Below are positions 33,887-45,618 of a DNA stretch of 64,000 nucleotides, piece after piece. This DNA is from Incurvaria masculella (Eukaryota; Arthropoda; Insecta; Lepidoptera; Incurvariidae), in NCBI GenBank assembly GCA_946894095.1, contig OX335642.1, positions 29,647,021 through 29,711,020 of the forward strand, given 5' to 3'. The number at the start of each line of letters is the position of its first letter. Position 1 is the stretch's first letter. Below the pieces are notes generated by a model, which saw only the letters and a list, made by a program, of their open reading frames with translations, did not search any database and was not told where the DNA came from. Both the position numbers and the translations under genes were made by a program.

Positions 33887-35168
33887 GGTTGGGGAAAAAG
33901 TTTCTTCGCATTTTTTAAGAAAATTCAAAACATTTTTTAATATGGTTTATTTACATTTAACTAAAGTATGTAGGTACCATTTTGTTCGATAACTTTTTGC
34001 CATCTTGTAGGTAGGGACATGATCCCATTGCTATAGAAATATTGGGACTTCTGATCAATATACCGCGACAAGTGGTTTTGGCAGTCCTCTCGTGATGTTA
34101 ACCTGACACTGCCGAAAGAATTCTGAAGAGACCTAAACAGGTGGAAATCTGAAGGTGCAAGGTCAGGACTATACGGCGGATGCATTAACACCTCCCAGCC
34201 AAACTCTCTTAGTTTTTGCTGAGTGGCTAAAGATGTGTGAGGTCTAGCGTTATCATGATGAAAAACCACACCCCTTCTGTTGATTAATTCCGGCCGCTTT
34301 CTCTCAACTTCTTGCTTTAATCTCATCAGTTGTTCGCAGTAGAGTTCAGAATCGATGGTCCTGCCTGGTGGTAACAGCTCATAATGAATAATGCCATTCC
34401 AATCCCACCACACACACACAGCATCACCTTGTTGCGAGTTAACCCGGGTTTCGCCACAGTCTGTGAAGCTTGACCGGCCTTTGACCACGACCTTTTTCGC
34501 ACGTTCTTGTCGTACGTGATCCACTTTTCATCACCAGTTATCAGCTTCTTCAAAAATGGTTCGGTTTCATTACGTCGTAATAAAGAATCACAAATGAGTA
34601 CACGGTTCATTAGGTTTCTTTCAGTGAGCTCGTGAGGTACCCAAATATCGAGCTTTTTTGTGTACCCAGTTTTTTTCAAATGCGCCAAAACTGTTTTGTG
34701 GTCAATTCCTAGTTCTTCAGCTACGTCGTAACTACTGATATGCCGATCTTGCTCCACTTTTTCAAAAATGGCATCCATTTTATCCGTAATAGGGCGACCA
34801 GAGCGACGTGCATCTTTGACATCAAAATTTCCGGATTGAAAACGCTTAAACCAAATTTGTGCTACTCTCACAGACACTGCACTAGGTCCATAAACATCGC
34901 AAATTTTTTTTTGCGGCTTGCGTTGCATTTTTGCCTTTTTTGTAGTAAAATTTTAAAATGTATCGAATTTCTTCATAAGATTCACTCATTTTGACAGAAC
35001 GAAAAACAAATGAGAATCACACATTTTCCTAATTTGAATTTGGAATTATGTTCTTTAAAATTTAAACTTTCAATGATACCAAAACCAGCCAGATACAAAT
35101 AGTATAGCCAAAGAGATTTTATTACAAGTTCATACATACTATAATGCGAAAAGACTTTTTCCCCGACC
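33887..35168 (-). mobile_element. mariner transposon (1.28 kb)
   Basis: Flanked by TA at 33885-33886 and 35169-35170. Terminal inverted repeats GGT-GGGGAAAAAGT-T-TTCGCAT. Carries one transposase frame on the minus strand. The length and single-ORF layout are those of a full mariner. Confidence 0.95.
33961..34989 (-). pseudogene. mariner transposase, two small frameshifts
   Basis: Cut-and-paste DDE/D transposase. The start ATG is at 34989 (MSESYEEIR). N-terminal helix-turn-helix region (WFKRFQSGNFDVKDARRSGRP), WVPHELTE linker, catalytic D in ITGDEKW, second D in FHHDNARPH, third D in YSPDLAPSDFHLF, 34 residues later as in D,D34D mariners. Cecropia-subfamily-like (SETMAR-type words). Frameshift 1 lies at the nine-base A/T run 34904-34912 (one extra base), and frameshift 2 at the (CA)n run 34408-34420 (two extra bases). 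Together they add three bases, so the length is otherwise that of a 341-residue protein. No in-frame stop was seen elsewhere. Confidence 0.93.
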
Positions 35169-35204
35169 TATTATTTCTCATTGCTATTAATATATTACAG
35201 TGAG

Positions 35205-35735
35205 TATTTATAAATGACCTAAAACAGTTAATATGTAACAGCAATTGTCTACGATTGAATGCTTTATTTATAGAACAGTATTTCTAATTACCATTCATCT
35301 ATTGCAGTAAGTATCTATAAATGAGCCAAAACAGTAAATATTTAACAGTTATTTTCACCGATTGAACAGTACCGCTTTGTAAAAATAACACGTGTGACCG
35401 ATCAGATGATTTTTAAACAGTTAAATTAACTTGTTGAACATTGACTAAAAATAAGTCGTGCAAACTGTCACTGTGTAATTTTAACAGATTGGACAGTACC
35501 TTTTCGTTAAAAATAAGACGTAAGTAAGAATGGAAAAAATACTAAAGCTAGAAACAGTTTTCACAGAGTTAGAGAAGTTATGGCACAAACTTAAATAATT
35601 AAAAGATACATTAACATTTAATGTTTGAGGCTATCTGTTTTTACTTAGAGTAACCAATTTGCTCAGTTGACTCTATTTTAACGTTGCACGACGGTTCCTA
35701 CTACTGGAATTACATTTAGATTCACTGCTATTTTT
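35205..35735 (-). repeat. Dispersed repeat E, copy 2
   Basis: Minus-strand match to 9906-10540. Part is duplicated: GTGAGTATTTATAAATGA and GTAAGTATCTATAAATGA about 90 bp apart. It starts about 40 bp from the mariner end. Confidence 0.75.
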
Positions 35736-35772
35736 TTTCAGGGTACTACTAGAAAACTTTATGTATTTAATG

Positions 35773-36181
35773 TTTTTTTATGTGACTGGACATGGATGGC
35801 TAATACCACGCCCAACTTCTTGAGATTAGCCTAACACACCGCATGCCCGAAGGAATTAGGTGCCATGTTGGAAACTTTCCTTTATGAGTACGGCTACATA
35901 CATTCTACTCGAAGGAAAATGTTTCATCGCCGCTTTGACCATCTTTACGTTCAATGCAATGCTGCCAACGCAGCCAGCTTAACCGTACCACCTATTGGGG
36001 AAAGAGACCTACAGTTTTACAAGAACACTGAACCATTATGGAACAGCTCGTATTCGTATCGAAATGAATTCATCCAACTCAGAAAGTGAAAGGCAGTGTT
36101 GCATGAACGGGGCGGGATTTGAACCCAGACCCCTGAGATACGAACCGCTCCTGGCCACGACATTACCGTTATCTCATTAAT
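35773..36181 (-). mobile_element. tRNA-headed SINE (family B), minus strand
   Basis: ATGTGACTGGACATGGATGG at the tail end; GGGATTTGAACCC (B-box reversed) and a decayed head ending at about 36181. Open frames through it (36017-36493 minus, 35865-36089) are shadows. Confidence 0.8.
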
Positions 36182-36424
36182 TTGAGATTCAACGACATCT
36201 AGATTCAACATTGTAATCCAATATTTATGACAATCAGAAATGTTTTTGATTTTGACATTGGTCGCCGTTTCTGTAAACGTTAAGAGTAGAGAACATTCGC
36301 GTGCAGTGGCGATGTTTGACTGTGTGGCATACGATGCACGGCCAAGATCCCATACCTTTATATGCATAATCTGGACATGCGGCATAATACGGCTTAGCCG
36401 CGAGCAACGACCGCATGACACGTA

Positions 36425-36510
36425 GGGTTGGCATGGCACCGAGTTCCCAGCAGATGTGTTAGGTCCATTCATATATAGTAGGTTGTTAGCCATCCATGCC
36501 TAGTTCCGTA
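36425..36510 (+). mobile_element. SINE tail fragment (family B)
   Basis: TTGGCATGGCACCGAGTTCC and GTTAGCCATCCATGCC. Confidence 0.65.
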
Positions 36511-36723
36511 AAATTATTAATGACTAACTCATGGAATACTCCATTGAATCGACGGAACCTTTGGCGGTCATGCACCAGTGGTAGCGCTACATAAAATGAG
36601 CACTTGGCAACTAACAGCCTATTTTTTATTGCAACACGTAAATTAACACCAATAAGGCGGCGATACATACAAGAGAAAATAGTATACATAAAAAATATGT
36701 TATACCGAAAATATCGCCATTAA

Positions 36724-36800
36724 GGTGGCCCAACCCGGCGGGACGAACTCATTCGCGGGCACGGTACAAAACCGTGCTGTTGCGCCCCAGAGCGCCAAAA
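36724..36800. mobile_element. TTAA MITE, truncated copy C2
   Basis: TTAA at 36720-36723, then GGTGGCCCAACCCGGCGGGA and CGGTACAAAACCGTGCTGTT. Only the left end is present before repeat D begins. Confidence 0.8.
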
Positions 36801-36824
36801 CTGAAAAAATCTTTAGTTGCATTA

Positions 36825-37105
36825 CGATAGGCGATTAAGTTTACAGATATATCTTTAGGTATAATTAAGTATTCAATTAGAAAACCAACTGGTTATTGTT
36901 GTATAATTAAATATGTCCAGACAATCAGTATATTCATCAGCAGGTACATACAAACATATATTTTATATAGCCAATCTAGCTAACACAACCACTGGCACAG
37001 GCAGACCGACATATTTGACATCAGAGGGTTGGTCTCTGACCCGTGAACCCAGATTCAGGCATTTAATTTAACGTGACCAAAAATGTCGTGACCTCCGGGA
37101 ATATT
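36825..37105 (+). repeat. Dispersed repeat D, copy 2
   Basis: Collinear with 22180-22443. It lies between a truncated and a complete TTAA MITE, so it could be the interior of a larger element carrying both. Confidence 0.75.
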
Positions 37106-37122
37106 TGAAAATGCAGTATTAA

Positions 37123-37667
37123 GGTGGCCCAACCCGGCGGGCCCAACTCATTCGCGGGCACGGTACAAAACCGTGCTGTTGCGCTCTGGGACCTTCTCTG
37201 TTTCAAAAAAAAGACAGTCTCTGTGATGAGGAAGATGCAACATGTCCACAAAAAAGACAATGTGCATAGTGTATGATTTGATAAGATTTACGAAAATTTT
37301 AATTACAAAACGACTTATAGCTAAAAGTAAACCACGACCGCTTTAGTCAAAAATTTAACAAAAACCAAATAGATTATAAATCTTTAATAAATAAGCTATA
37401 TCTGATGACTAATCTTTTTAAGATGTTCTTACTATATCATTGCGTAATCCACCTCCAAAGTTATTGTATAAAACGCGCGAAAAATTCGAACTTTCGGACC
37501 TTATAACTTAGAAACCAAACACAATTTTACAATGCCAACGGTCATCAGACATCTATGTAGTTCGATCAAATAATGCTATTTTGAGCAAAACTTGGGATCT
37601 CTGACAAGATATATGGGCGTGATCTTCTTTCCCCGTTTGTATGGGGAGTTGAGCGGGATGGGCCACC
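37123..37667. mobile_element. TTAA MITE, copy C3
   Basis: TTAA at 37119-37122 and 37668-37671. Ends GGTGGCCCAACCCGGCGG and CCCATCCCGCTC reversed. Body closely follows C1 (6530-7072). Confidence 0.9.
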
Positions 37668-37671
37668 TTAA

Positions 37672-38205
37672 GGTGGCCTTTCGCGGAGGGACTAACTCGG
37701 GACTAACAAAACCGTGCTATTGCGCTCTGGGACCTTCTCTGTTTCAAAGGAAAAGACAGGCTCCATGATGTGGAGGATGCAAAATTTCCACAAAGCAGAC
37801 AAGGCGGATAGTGTTTGATTTGGTAAGATTTATAATTTTTTTTATTACAGAACGACTTATAGCTAAAAGTAAATCACGACAGCTGTGGTAAAAAATCAAA
37901 CAATAACCAAATCGATTATATTTTTTTATGAAACAAGCTATGCCTGATAACTAATCTTTTTAAGATATTTTTATTTTATCTTTAAGTAATCTACCTACAA
38001 AATTATTGTATAAAACGCGCGAAAAGTTCTAACTTTCGGACCTTATAACTTAGAAACCAAAAACTTTTTGACAATGTTAATGGTCATCAAACTTTTAGTT
38101 CGATCAAATAAAGCTGTTTTGAGTATAATTTTGGATTTCTGACAAGAAATATGCGCATTATTTTCTTTCTACGTTTGTATGGTGAGTTGAGCGGGAAGGC
38201 CCACC
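37672..38205. mobile_element. TTAA MITE, copy C4
   Basis: Begins at the same TTAA (37668-37671) that ends C3 and ends at TTAA 38206-38209. More diverged than C3 and with a small deletion after the left end, so the two are not a simple recent duplication. Confidence 0.88.
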
Positions 38206-38209
38206 TTAA

Positions 38210-40297
38210 ATATGCTTACCTGCATGTTGGCCTCAGCGGCACTCACATTAACTATTCGTTGTATTTCGACTGACAGCTATCGCTAGTGATGAAGTAAAGT
38301 TATTTGTCATAAATTTCTGTTTTTAAAGGATGATTTAAAATGATTCTGTATTGGACGTTTCTCTACTTATTTGAGATGTACAGGCGTGTTTCATGTTAAA
38401 TACCTTTGTCACTATGTAAATGTTGAGATGATGGAAATAAAAAATGGAAACAATCTATATTTCATGTTTTTAAGTAGACAGTTTATTTAAATATTGATGG
38501 GTAAATCAGCTGACGCCGTTGACATCTTGGCGGCGGTCCGAATTGCGCTGACAGTGCTCAGAGCGTCTATTTTGAAATATCAATCTCTTAACGAAATTTC
38601 GCTGAGCTTTTCGTTTTCGCAGGTCCCATTCAATAGAACCGGCATTTGCCCATGGATATATCGCGAGCTCTATTTAATTGTGTAAACCTGCGGAATCAAA
38701 GAGCTCAGATACATTTCGATAAGTGATTTGTAACTCGTAATGCAGGCTTTAGGCAATGTCAGCGTAAATCCGACCAACAGTTAAATACTGTTGGTCAGCG
38801 TTTGAATTCGCACCGCGCCTCTTGTGACATCAATACTTTGTAGATCAATTTCGACAAGTTCGCACTGCGGCACTTGTGACATCAATACTTTGTAGATATT
38901 TTAGATATAATTTTGGATCAAGTTGCCAAAAAGTTTTCAAATAAGTTTTTTTTTCAATTCTTTATTCTACGTATGTCTACGCCTAATGTACCCGTCTCTC
39001 GCCGCCCTGCCGCGCCGCCCGCCCAAGAACACGTTAACTTCGCAGCTAAAACGCTCTTTTCACAGCCCATGAAGTACCGCCTGAGGGGAGCTTGAAACAT
39101 TGCGTCTATTTACTTGCGAAAGCGGACAGCGAAATACGATGAGTCAATGAGACGAATTTGAGGATACAAATTTGAAAAAGATGTTTTGCTTGTCACTACT
39201 ACACAAATTACTTGAATACCTTTTGTCCTGTCGAATTTAAAGTTGGTCAATTAATTAGGCTGCTATGTATACAAAAAATACCCTTTTGATTTGCATTTTT
39301 TTTCTAAATATAATTAACAAAAATTTAATTTCCTTCTCATTTTTAGTCCATCAGTAACAATTAATATTTCTAATACCGTCGCAAACATTATTTAATAAAT
39401 ATTTTGTTAGAAATATTTTTTACACCTGTATAACTGATTAGGGTAGAATTTCATCATCTAATAGAATTTTATTAAAATAACAATATATTAATGACTGATT
39501 AATACATTATAATATTTTAACAAATATAATGAATAACTAACAAAGAAATGGTTTCAAATAGAAAAATACCTGGAAATATACTAAAACCATGTGGAGTAAG
39601 TTATACCTACCGGTTGTATGATTACTTATTACAACACCAGTTTTGATGTCACAGTGAATTGTGCAAGCTGCAAACATGCACAATTAAGAGGGAACAATAC
39701 TTTTAATAAAACGAACCAATGATTAGGTTGATTTTGAATTATTTTATTATGTTAAGTAGTGCGCTGAAGGCAAGAATGCCAAAGAATTAGTTGCCATTAG
39801 ATTCTTAGTAGTGACATGTCAAATTTACTGTTGGCCATTTATGTTCCTTACCATAAAATATGATATGGAATAAAGGTAATTTAAAGAAGTTTTCCCAAAA
39901 AAAAATTTTATCCGTCCTTTCCATGGATTTATTAGCCAACTTTTAGCGTGGCGCACTCAATAACCTCCCTCTACCATAATAACTGGTGTTACCGTATTTT
40001 TTCCGGAGCACTGCGCCTAGGAAAATCGGAGCCATTGTAAGGGAAACTCTAAGCGGCGGTTTTTACAGTATTTTCCGCTCATTATTGGCGTTGCGAAAAA
40101 TTTCGCCCGCTTTTTGAGGTATTTTTTTTGTTAGACTTGCAACACTTGTCGGCCATTGTGGGTGAATTTAATTGGTTTGGCAAGTTTTGACGAGCGATTT
40201 TATGCTCCGGGTGTTTCAGATTGGATTTCGTTAATTCCTGTTTGGGAATTTGTGGCCGTATTTTTTTTTATTATTTATTATATTGTATTTTTTTTGT
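38210..40297. other. No gene called
   Basis: Mostly AT-rich. A perfect 10-bp stem hairpin lies at 38772-38796. TTGTGACATCAATACTTTGT is repeated about 58 bp apart near 38822 and 38872. A GC-rich patch at 38975-39094 gives a 60-codon frame with Pro/Ala-rich residues; no domain and no splice context, so not called. Confidence 0.4.
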
Positions 40298-40616
40298 CAT
40301 CCCACACACTGTATTCCCGAAGGAATTAGGTGCCATGCCAGGAATTTTCCTTTATGAGCACGGCTACATTGAATTCGAGGAAAACACGGTAAAATTTTCG
40401 TTGCCGCTACGACTATCTTAAACCTTACCACCTAGTAGGGGAAGGGGACCTACAGTATTACATGGATTCCGAACCATGGACCAGCTCGCATTCGTGACGA
40501 AATGCACTTATCTAACTCAGAAAAAGAAAAGTAGTGCATGAACGGGGCAAGAACTTGAACCCAGACCTCTGCTACGCAAGGCAAGTCCCCGCGCCACTAC
40601 ACTACGAGCCGCTTAT
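40298..40616 (-). mobile_element. tRNA-headed SINE (family B), minus strand
   Basis: CGAAGGAATTAGGTGCCATG to GCGCCACTACACTACGAGCC; head complete, tail end lost. Confidence 0.85.
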
Positions 40617-40689
40617 AGAAAACTATGATAGGGCAGTCGTAGAAAACTATACCTAACTAATGATAAGGAATGTTATATGTATGTTTGTA

Positions 40690-40860
40690 TAATCCGCCGG
40701 GAAGCAAGGACAAATTAATAAAAGAAAGCGCCCATGGGCTACGTTACGGATATACTCCAAGACTGGACCCGAACCAGCAAAACATACCATTCGCAGGTAT
40801 TTCTTTCAATTTCGCCATCTGCTGTATACCCAAAAGCGACGTACCTGCTTAGTACGAAAA
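40690..40860 (-). mobile_element. tRNA-Leu-like SINE (family H), copy 2
   Basis: GGACCCGAACCAGC (B-box reversed) and CAATTTCGCCATCTG (A-box reversed). Confidence 0.65.
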
Positions 40861-41927
40861 ATTATGTTCACTTATACCTTAAAAAGGTTTTCAATTCAGT
40901 TTTTTTTATTACCATTGATTTTGGATGGCTAATATCGGTGTCATGCCAGGACATTCTTTTTATCAGTCGTGGGAAGTGATTTCTTAGGTTTCTTAGGAAT
41001 ATTAAATAAATGGTACAAATACATACCCATATAAAATAGGGTAGATTCTTCTTTTTTAGTTATTTAATATTTTAAATTTTAAATCAGCAATTTTGGGCGT
41101 ACAAACTGACTAAATGAATATTAATTTCTATATTTCATAGTAATTAGGTCATTTTATTGTTTATGATAGTCAACGAATTTTTACCACTTTTAGTTTGAGG
41201 TTAAAAGTCATAATCTGTTTATTTTTACATTCCAAATCGAATTTAAATTATTTTCGCTACAATGTCAATCAATGTATCTATCAGTGCGTTAATGTATGAC
41301 CGATGTCATGGAGGTTAATCAACACTGGCCGTTGAGGCTGGCCGTGGTTGAGATTCTACGTCAAACTCTAGCCCTGTTACTAATAAACAAAACAATTTTG
41401 TCATTTGCATTAACAGAAAGTTTTAAATTCGAAAGAAAGGGACAAAATATTGTATAACTATTCGGACGATGATCTGGGTTCATTAGTAGCAGGGTAGGTA
41501 TACGAAATCCTTACGTGCAGATGGCAGGGTAAGGGTCGTACCATCACGTTGAATGAAAGATGGTCGAACCGTCCGTGTTCAATGTAGCCTTGCAAGGGCA
41601 GATCTTGGCGCATAGTTGCTATGCTGTGTGTTGGGATATTATCATGACAGTATGTGTACTATGGTAAATAATCTCGGCAAGTGAACAGGAAAATCTGCTT
41701 CGACCTTTAGTTGCATTTTGTTTAATGCTAACGTGTTATTCGGCCAAGTGAACTGAAATTAACCCGTTAACTTGGTACAATATGCAATTAAAGGTCACAT
41801 TTAAAAACTCACTTGCATGTTTATTTACCATAGTAACCCCCCAATTTTATAAAAATAATATAACTCAGTAGGTATCTAAAAGCTTTTTAAATAGTTACCT
41901 AATATACGAATAAGTTAATATTGTTTA
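40861..41927. other. AT-rich; SINE remnants
   Basis: Decayed family B pieces at about 41310-41380 (GAGGCTGGCCGTGGTTGAGA) and 41530-41660 (GTACCATCACGTTGAATGAA, GATCTTGGCGCATAG). Nothing else recognised. Confidence 0.45.
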
Positions 41928-42315
41928 GGGCTGATTTTTCAATAGTCTGATAAACAGCCAGATAACTATTTGACGGATTTATTTACGTTTGCCCATCCTA
42001 TATAGTAAGTCCATATGTTTATTAATAAAATTATCGTCCGATAATTGTGATAGAGGATATAATTCCCGGCAATGACTATCCGTCTTTTAACAAACGTGTA
42101 TTGTTTTATAGTACTTATCGGACTGATAGCATAAATTCACGGTAGTCAAAAGACGGATACTCATTGCCGGAGATTTATATCTTCTATCAGAATTATATTA
42201 CTATAATTTTACTAATAAACATATGGATTTACTATATCGGATGGATAAGCAGACGCATAAATAAATCCGTCGATTAGTTATCTAGCTGTTTATCGGACTA
42301 TTGAAAAATCAGCCC
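41928..42315. mobile_element. PIF/Harbinger-like MITE M, copy 1
   Basis: 388 bp, near-palindromic. TTA on both sides (41925-41927, 42316-42318). Terminal inverted repeat GGGCTGATTTTTCAATAGTC followed by GATAAACAGC-AGATAACTA. No frame. Confidence 0.9.
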
Positions 42316-42786
42316 TTAGTGATATATGTGAATGTTTGTTAGCGCAAGCCACAAATATTTCTCGCTCATAGCTCTTTGCATCCATATAGCTGTATTTTAT
42401 TATGACGGGTGGAATTGCTGGCAATATTCTGGCAACTTTCAATATAGGGGCGTTAATACACTAGTAACATCCGCAGGAATTTCTAATATTCTCCGAGCGG
42501 TCGCGCCAGTGTGAAAGAATGTGTGACCTCTCTTTCTCGGAATGGCGATTATATTTTATATGGTACATTGTTTGGTGTGGGCCGTTCTAAATGTGGGAAG
42601 ACCGTTTGACTGTTTCTAGTCGTGTATCATCAAGCCGGGACCTTGCAGATCAGATCAGGCACAACTGTTGATGATTTACTGCGATTATGCATACACTTGC
42701 AGTAATAACACATTCTGAGCATCTAGTGTATAGAATTTTTAAAATGATACAATTTGCTTGAATAAAAACTTTATAACACTGAAATA

Positions 42787-43130
42787 TCAGCGGCTCGTGG
42801 CTCAGGGGCGGGTGGATTTGCCTTCCATCCCAGAGGTCTGGGTTCTAATCCCCGTCCCGTTCATTCACCACTTTCTTTCTCTTTCTGCATGATTTGGATA
42901 AGTGCATTTCGTGACGAATGCGAGATGTTTCATAGTTCGGAATCCATGTAAAGCTGTTAAAACTGTAAGTCTCTTTCCCCCCCTAGATGTTAGGGTTAAG
43001 CCCGCCCAGGTTCGTACCATTGCATGGGATGGACAGATGGTCAAAGCGCCGTGATAAATTGTTTATGTTTTTCATCTAGGTTAATTTAGCCGTTGCCATA
43101 AATACGGAGTGTTGGGCTAATATCACGACA
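42787..43130 (+). mobile_element. tRNA-headed SINE (family B), old copy
   Basis: CAGCGGCTCGTGGCTCAGGG, GAGGTCTGGGTTCTAATCCC, GATAAGTGCATTTCGTGACG, then a decayed tail. Confidence 0.8.
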
Positions 43131-43149
43131 AATTCAAATAAATAAAAAA

Positions 43150-43379
43150 GGGCCGATTTTGCAATCCTCAGATAGTACTTATCGGACTTATAGGATACAT
43201 TCACGTTTGTCCAAAAACGGATAGTCTTTGCCGGAGAATTATATCTTCTATCACAATTATCTGACTATAATTTTACTAATAAAGATATGGACTTTCTATT
43301 TCAGATGGATAATCAGAAGCGTAAATAAATCCGTCGAATAGTTATCTGGCTGTTTATCAGACTATTGAAACATCAGCCC
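43150..43379. mobile_element. MITE M, copy 2, internally deleted
   Basis: Right half matches 42090-42315 (CGGATAGTCTTTGCCGGAGA, CTATTGAAACATCAGCCC); most of the left half is gone. Confidence 0.8.
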
Positions 43380-43764
43380 TTAAGAATACAATAAAGTCTA
43401 GAACAAATCAGTTTAAATGAAAGATGAAGTCGGTTAAAAAAATACAATGAAAGAGCCTAATCAGACATGCTTCCAAAAAAATATTTTAATATTCACTAGC
43501 ATCACTGCTGCGGGGAAGGTAATGGCGGCGGGTCGTCCCAGTAACCAATCCAATAAGCTTTTGTCACACATCGACTTACCCTTCTTCAACTAGCTAGACT
43601 TAATCCTCTCTAAATGACTCCTAAATATAAAGCCGTGTAATTTAATTTTACTCACTCGACGGGAGTCGGGCGTATGCCAGACGTTTTTAATGTTTTCAAT
43701 AAAACCATAAACATACTTTGGCAGCAGCTAGGTAACAGGGCAGTGGGTTTGCACTAAAAAAATC

Positions 43765-44129
43765 GTCAGCAAACGAATTTTCGATTATATTCGAAACGAC
43801 ACAATGCTTCGCCTATCTTCAATAGATGGCGCTAATGGTGATTAAGATATCAATCTTATTGCTGTTGTCAAGTTGATTATTTTATGTTTTATTAATGAGA
43901 TAACAGTATTGTCGTATCTATTAAATATATAAAACTATCATATTAAATTCGGGCTGACTACTAGTGTTCGATACCAAAATCGACTTTGGTGACGACAGTT
44001 ATATCTAAATCATTGCAGGAGTAAAATGCATAAGCGTAGGATCAATATGCGAAATTATCAGCGCCATCTAGTGAAGATAGGGGAAGAAGTGTGTTAATTT
44101 GAATATAATCGAGAAATTCGTTGGCTGAC
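43765..44129. mobile_element. MITE L, ~65-bp inverted ends
   Basis: Left GTCAGCAAACGAATTTTCGA, right the inverse of GTCAGCCAACGAATTTCTCG; both continue to CTATCTTCA-TAGATGGCGCT. 365 bp, no frame. Target duplication not resolved. Confidence 0.75.
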
Positions 44130-44135
44130 ATAATT

Positions 44136-44462
44136 GTCGAGATAGCTCAGTTGGTTACAGCAGTGGGCATGTAATCCAAAGATTTCAGATTCGAATCCTA
44201 CTTCCGACGATTGTCATGACCAAAAACTTTTTCAGATTATTTTCAAAGTCTGATTCCAATGCTTCAAATGTAGATGTGGCTGACACATACATAACGGTAT
44301 GTCGTATCCATTCTTCCTATTCTTCAGCCTTTTACTGTCCACTACTGGACGTAGGCCTCCCCCAGACTTCGCAAAGTTGTGCGGTCTCCTGTTTTTCTTT
44401 GCCAGTTGTCACCTGCTGTCAGACGTTTATCGTATCCATTAATCACATAAAATTATCAAGAA
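44136..44462 (+). mobile_element. tRNA-Thr-like SINE (family G) with an insertion
   Basis: The head 44136-44209 folds roughly as a tRNA: GATAGCTCAGTTGGTTACAG (D-arm), loop CATGTAATCC placing TGT at the anticodon (Thr), and CAGATTCGAATCC (T-arm, B-box). D-stem and acceptor mismatches make a working tRNA unlikely. The body runs to 44462 and matches 33310-33450. Confidence 0.75.
44313..44429 (+). mobile_element. 117-bp insertion with 11-bp target duplication
   Basis: TCGTATCCATT lies directly before (44302-44312) and after (44430-44440). The insert contains TTTTACTGTCCACTACTGGA followed by CGTAGGCCTCC, words common in lepidopteran LINE/SINE debris. Confidence 0.85.
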
Positions 44463-45560
44463 AATGATGTGTCAGAAAGATGTAGCACTTTCTAAACGCT
44501 TTACCTTGAGTTATCGTACGGTCTGCGCCCTTCCCTCGGCCCTCGCTTCCGAAACGAAACCCGCCCGCGATGACAGTCACCAGTTTACCCTAGATGTCTG
44601 GGTTGCGTGTGAATCCCGCGCACATTCCCGCATTGTCTCACGTACCGTGCGAGGGATGGGGCGGCATCTAATATCCAACGGACACTTTATACTTTTATTG
44701 AACCCTGTGAGGGCGACAACGTTATATTGGAAGTGAGATGGTACACTCAGCGGGGAAATCGTGCTCGACTTCATATCACTAGTGAAATAAATAAGGAATA
44801 CCATACTTTCTCTAGGGCAACACTGAAGATTAGGGTGCAGGTATTCTAAGTACAGTTATTCGAATTTTAATTTGTTTGCATTTATTTTTAATCAAGTTAC
44901 AATATTTAGTTATATATATCATTTTATGAAACGATATCAGTTGTTCGTGGTGTTAGTCCAACGTGCCGTCTTTCTTAAGGAAGTATTGCCAAGGCCACAG
45001 GAGAGAAAAGGAAGGAGAAATGCCATGTGGGCATTCGCATCCTATAAATATTTTGACCATATGATGCTATGGCAAGCCGACCGCGAGTCATGTGCCACAC
45101 AGTTAAAGCATCCCCGCGAATGTGCTCTCGAAATGCGTTCTCCAAATCTCTTTCCACCAGCGCCAGCCCTCAAATACCTCTGCGACAATGTTAAATATTT
45201 ATAAATGGTTTTGCTTAGTTTTGGAAAATTGGCGACAGCGGATCTTATTGAAGGCACGCTAGATGGCACATCTTCCTCCTTTTTTTATCTGTGGCTAGAG
45301 CCTCACTAACCTGGAAGTTTAGATGGTAAATGGCAAGTAATTGATACCTTCTGATTTTCTTTTACATTTCGAACTAATTGGCATATTTCAGCTCACTTGG
45401 CTGAATAACAAGTAGTTTGATAGGTTGTATGGTAAGAAATGTAACTAAACTTCAGATATCATTTACCATGATAGCCCCTGGATTCCACTTGAGCCGGTGG
45501 TCACGATTATCCATGGCTCAGCCCTCCACCAGTACCACAGTGGCTTCCTTAATTATCATG
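44463..45560. other. No gene called
   Basis: Two frames (44464-44736, 44872-45204) have no recognisable domain and no splice context. Confidence 0.4.
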
Positions 45561-45618
45561 TGGCAGGGTTAATCCCGTCCAGGTTGGTACCATGGCATTT
45601 CATACCAATCATCGGTCG
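45560..45618 (+). mobile_element. SINE fragment (family B) interrupted by the next SINE
   Basis: TGGCAGGGTTAATCCCGTCC, AGGTTGGTACCATGGCATTT and CGGTCGAAGTGG, cut where the 5S-headed copy begins. Confidence 0.7.

Noticed and set aside
36017..36493. 158-codon minus-strand frame
   Set aside because: Runs through a family B SINE and AT-rich flank; no domain and no second exon.
38913..39095. Possible Dmrt exon (Pro/Ala-rich, 60 codons)
   Set aside because: No phase-1 acceptor with a convincing pyrimidine tract, no DMA or DMRTA words. Left as unexplained GC patch.
44136..44209. Functional tRNA-Thr gene
   Set aside because: Mismatches in acceptor and D stems, no terminator T-run directly after, and a SINE body follows; treated as a tRNA-derived SINE.
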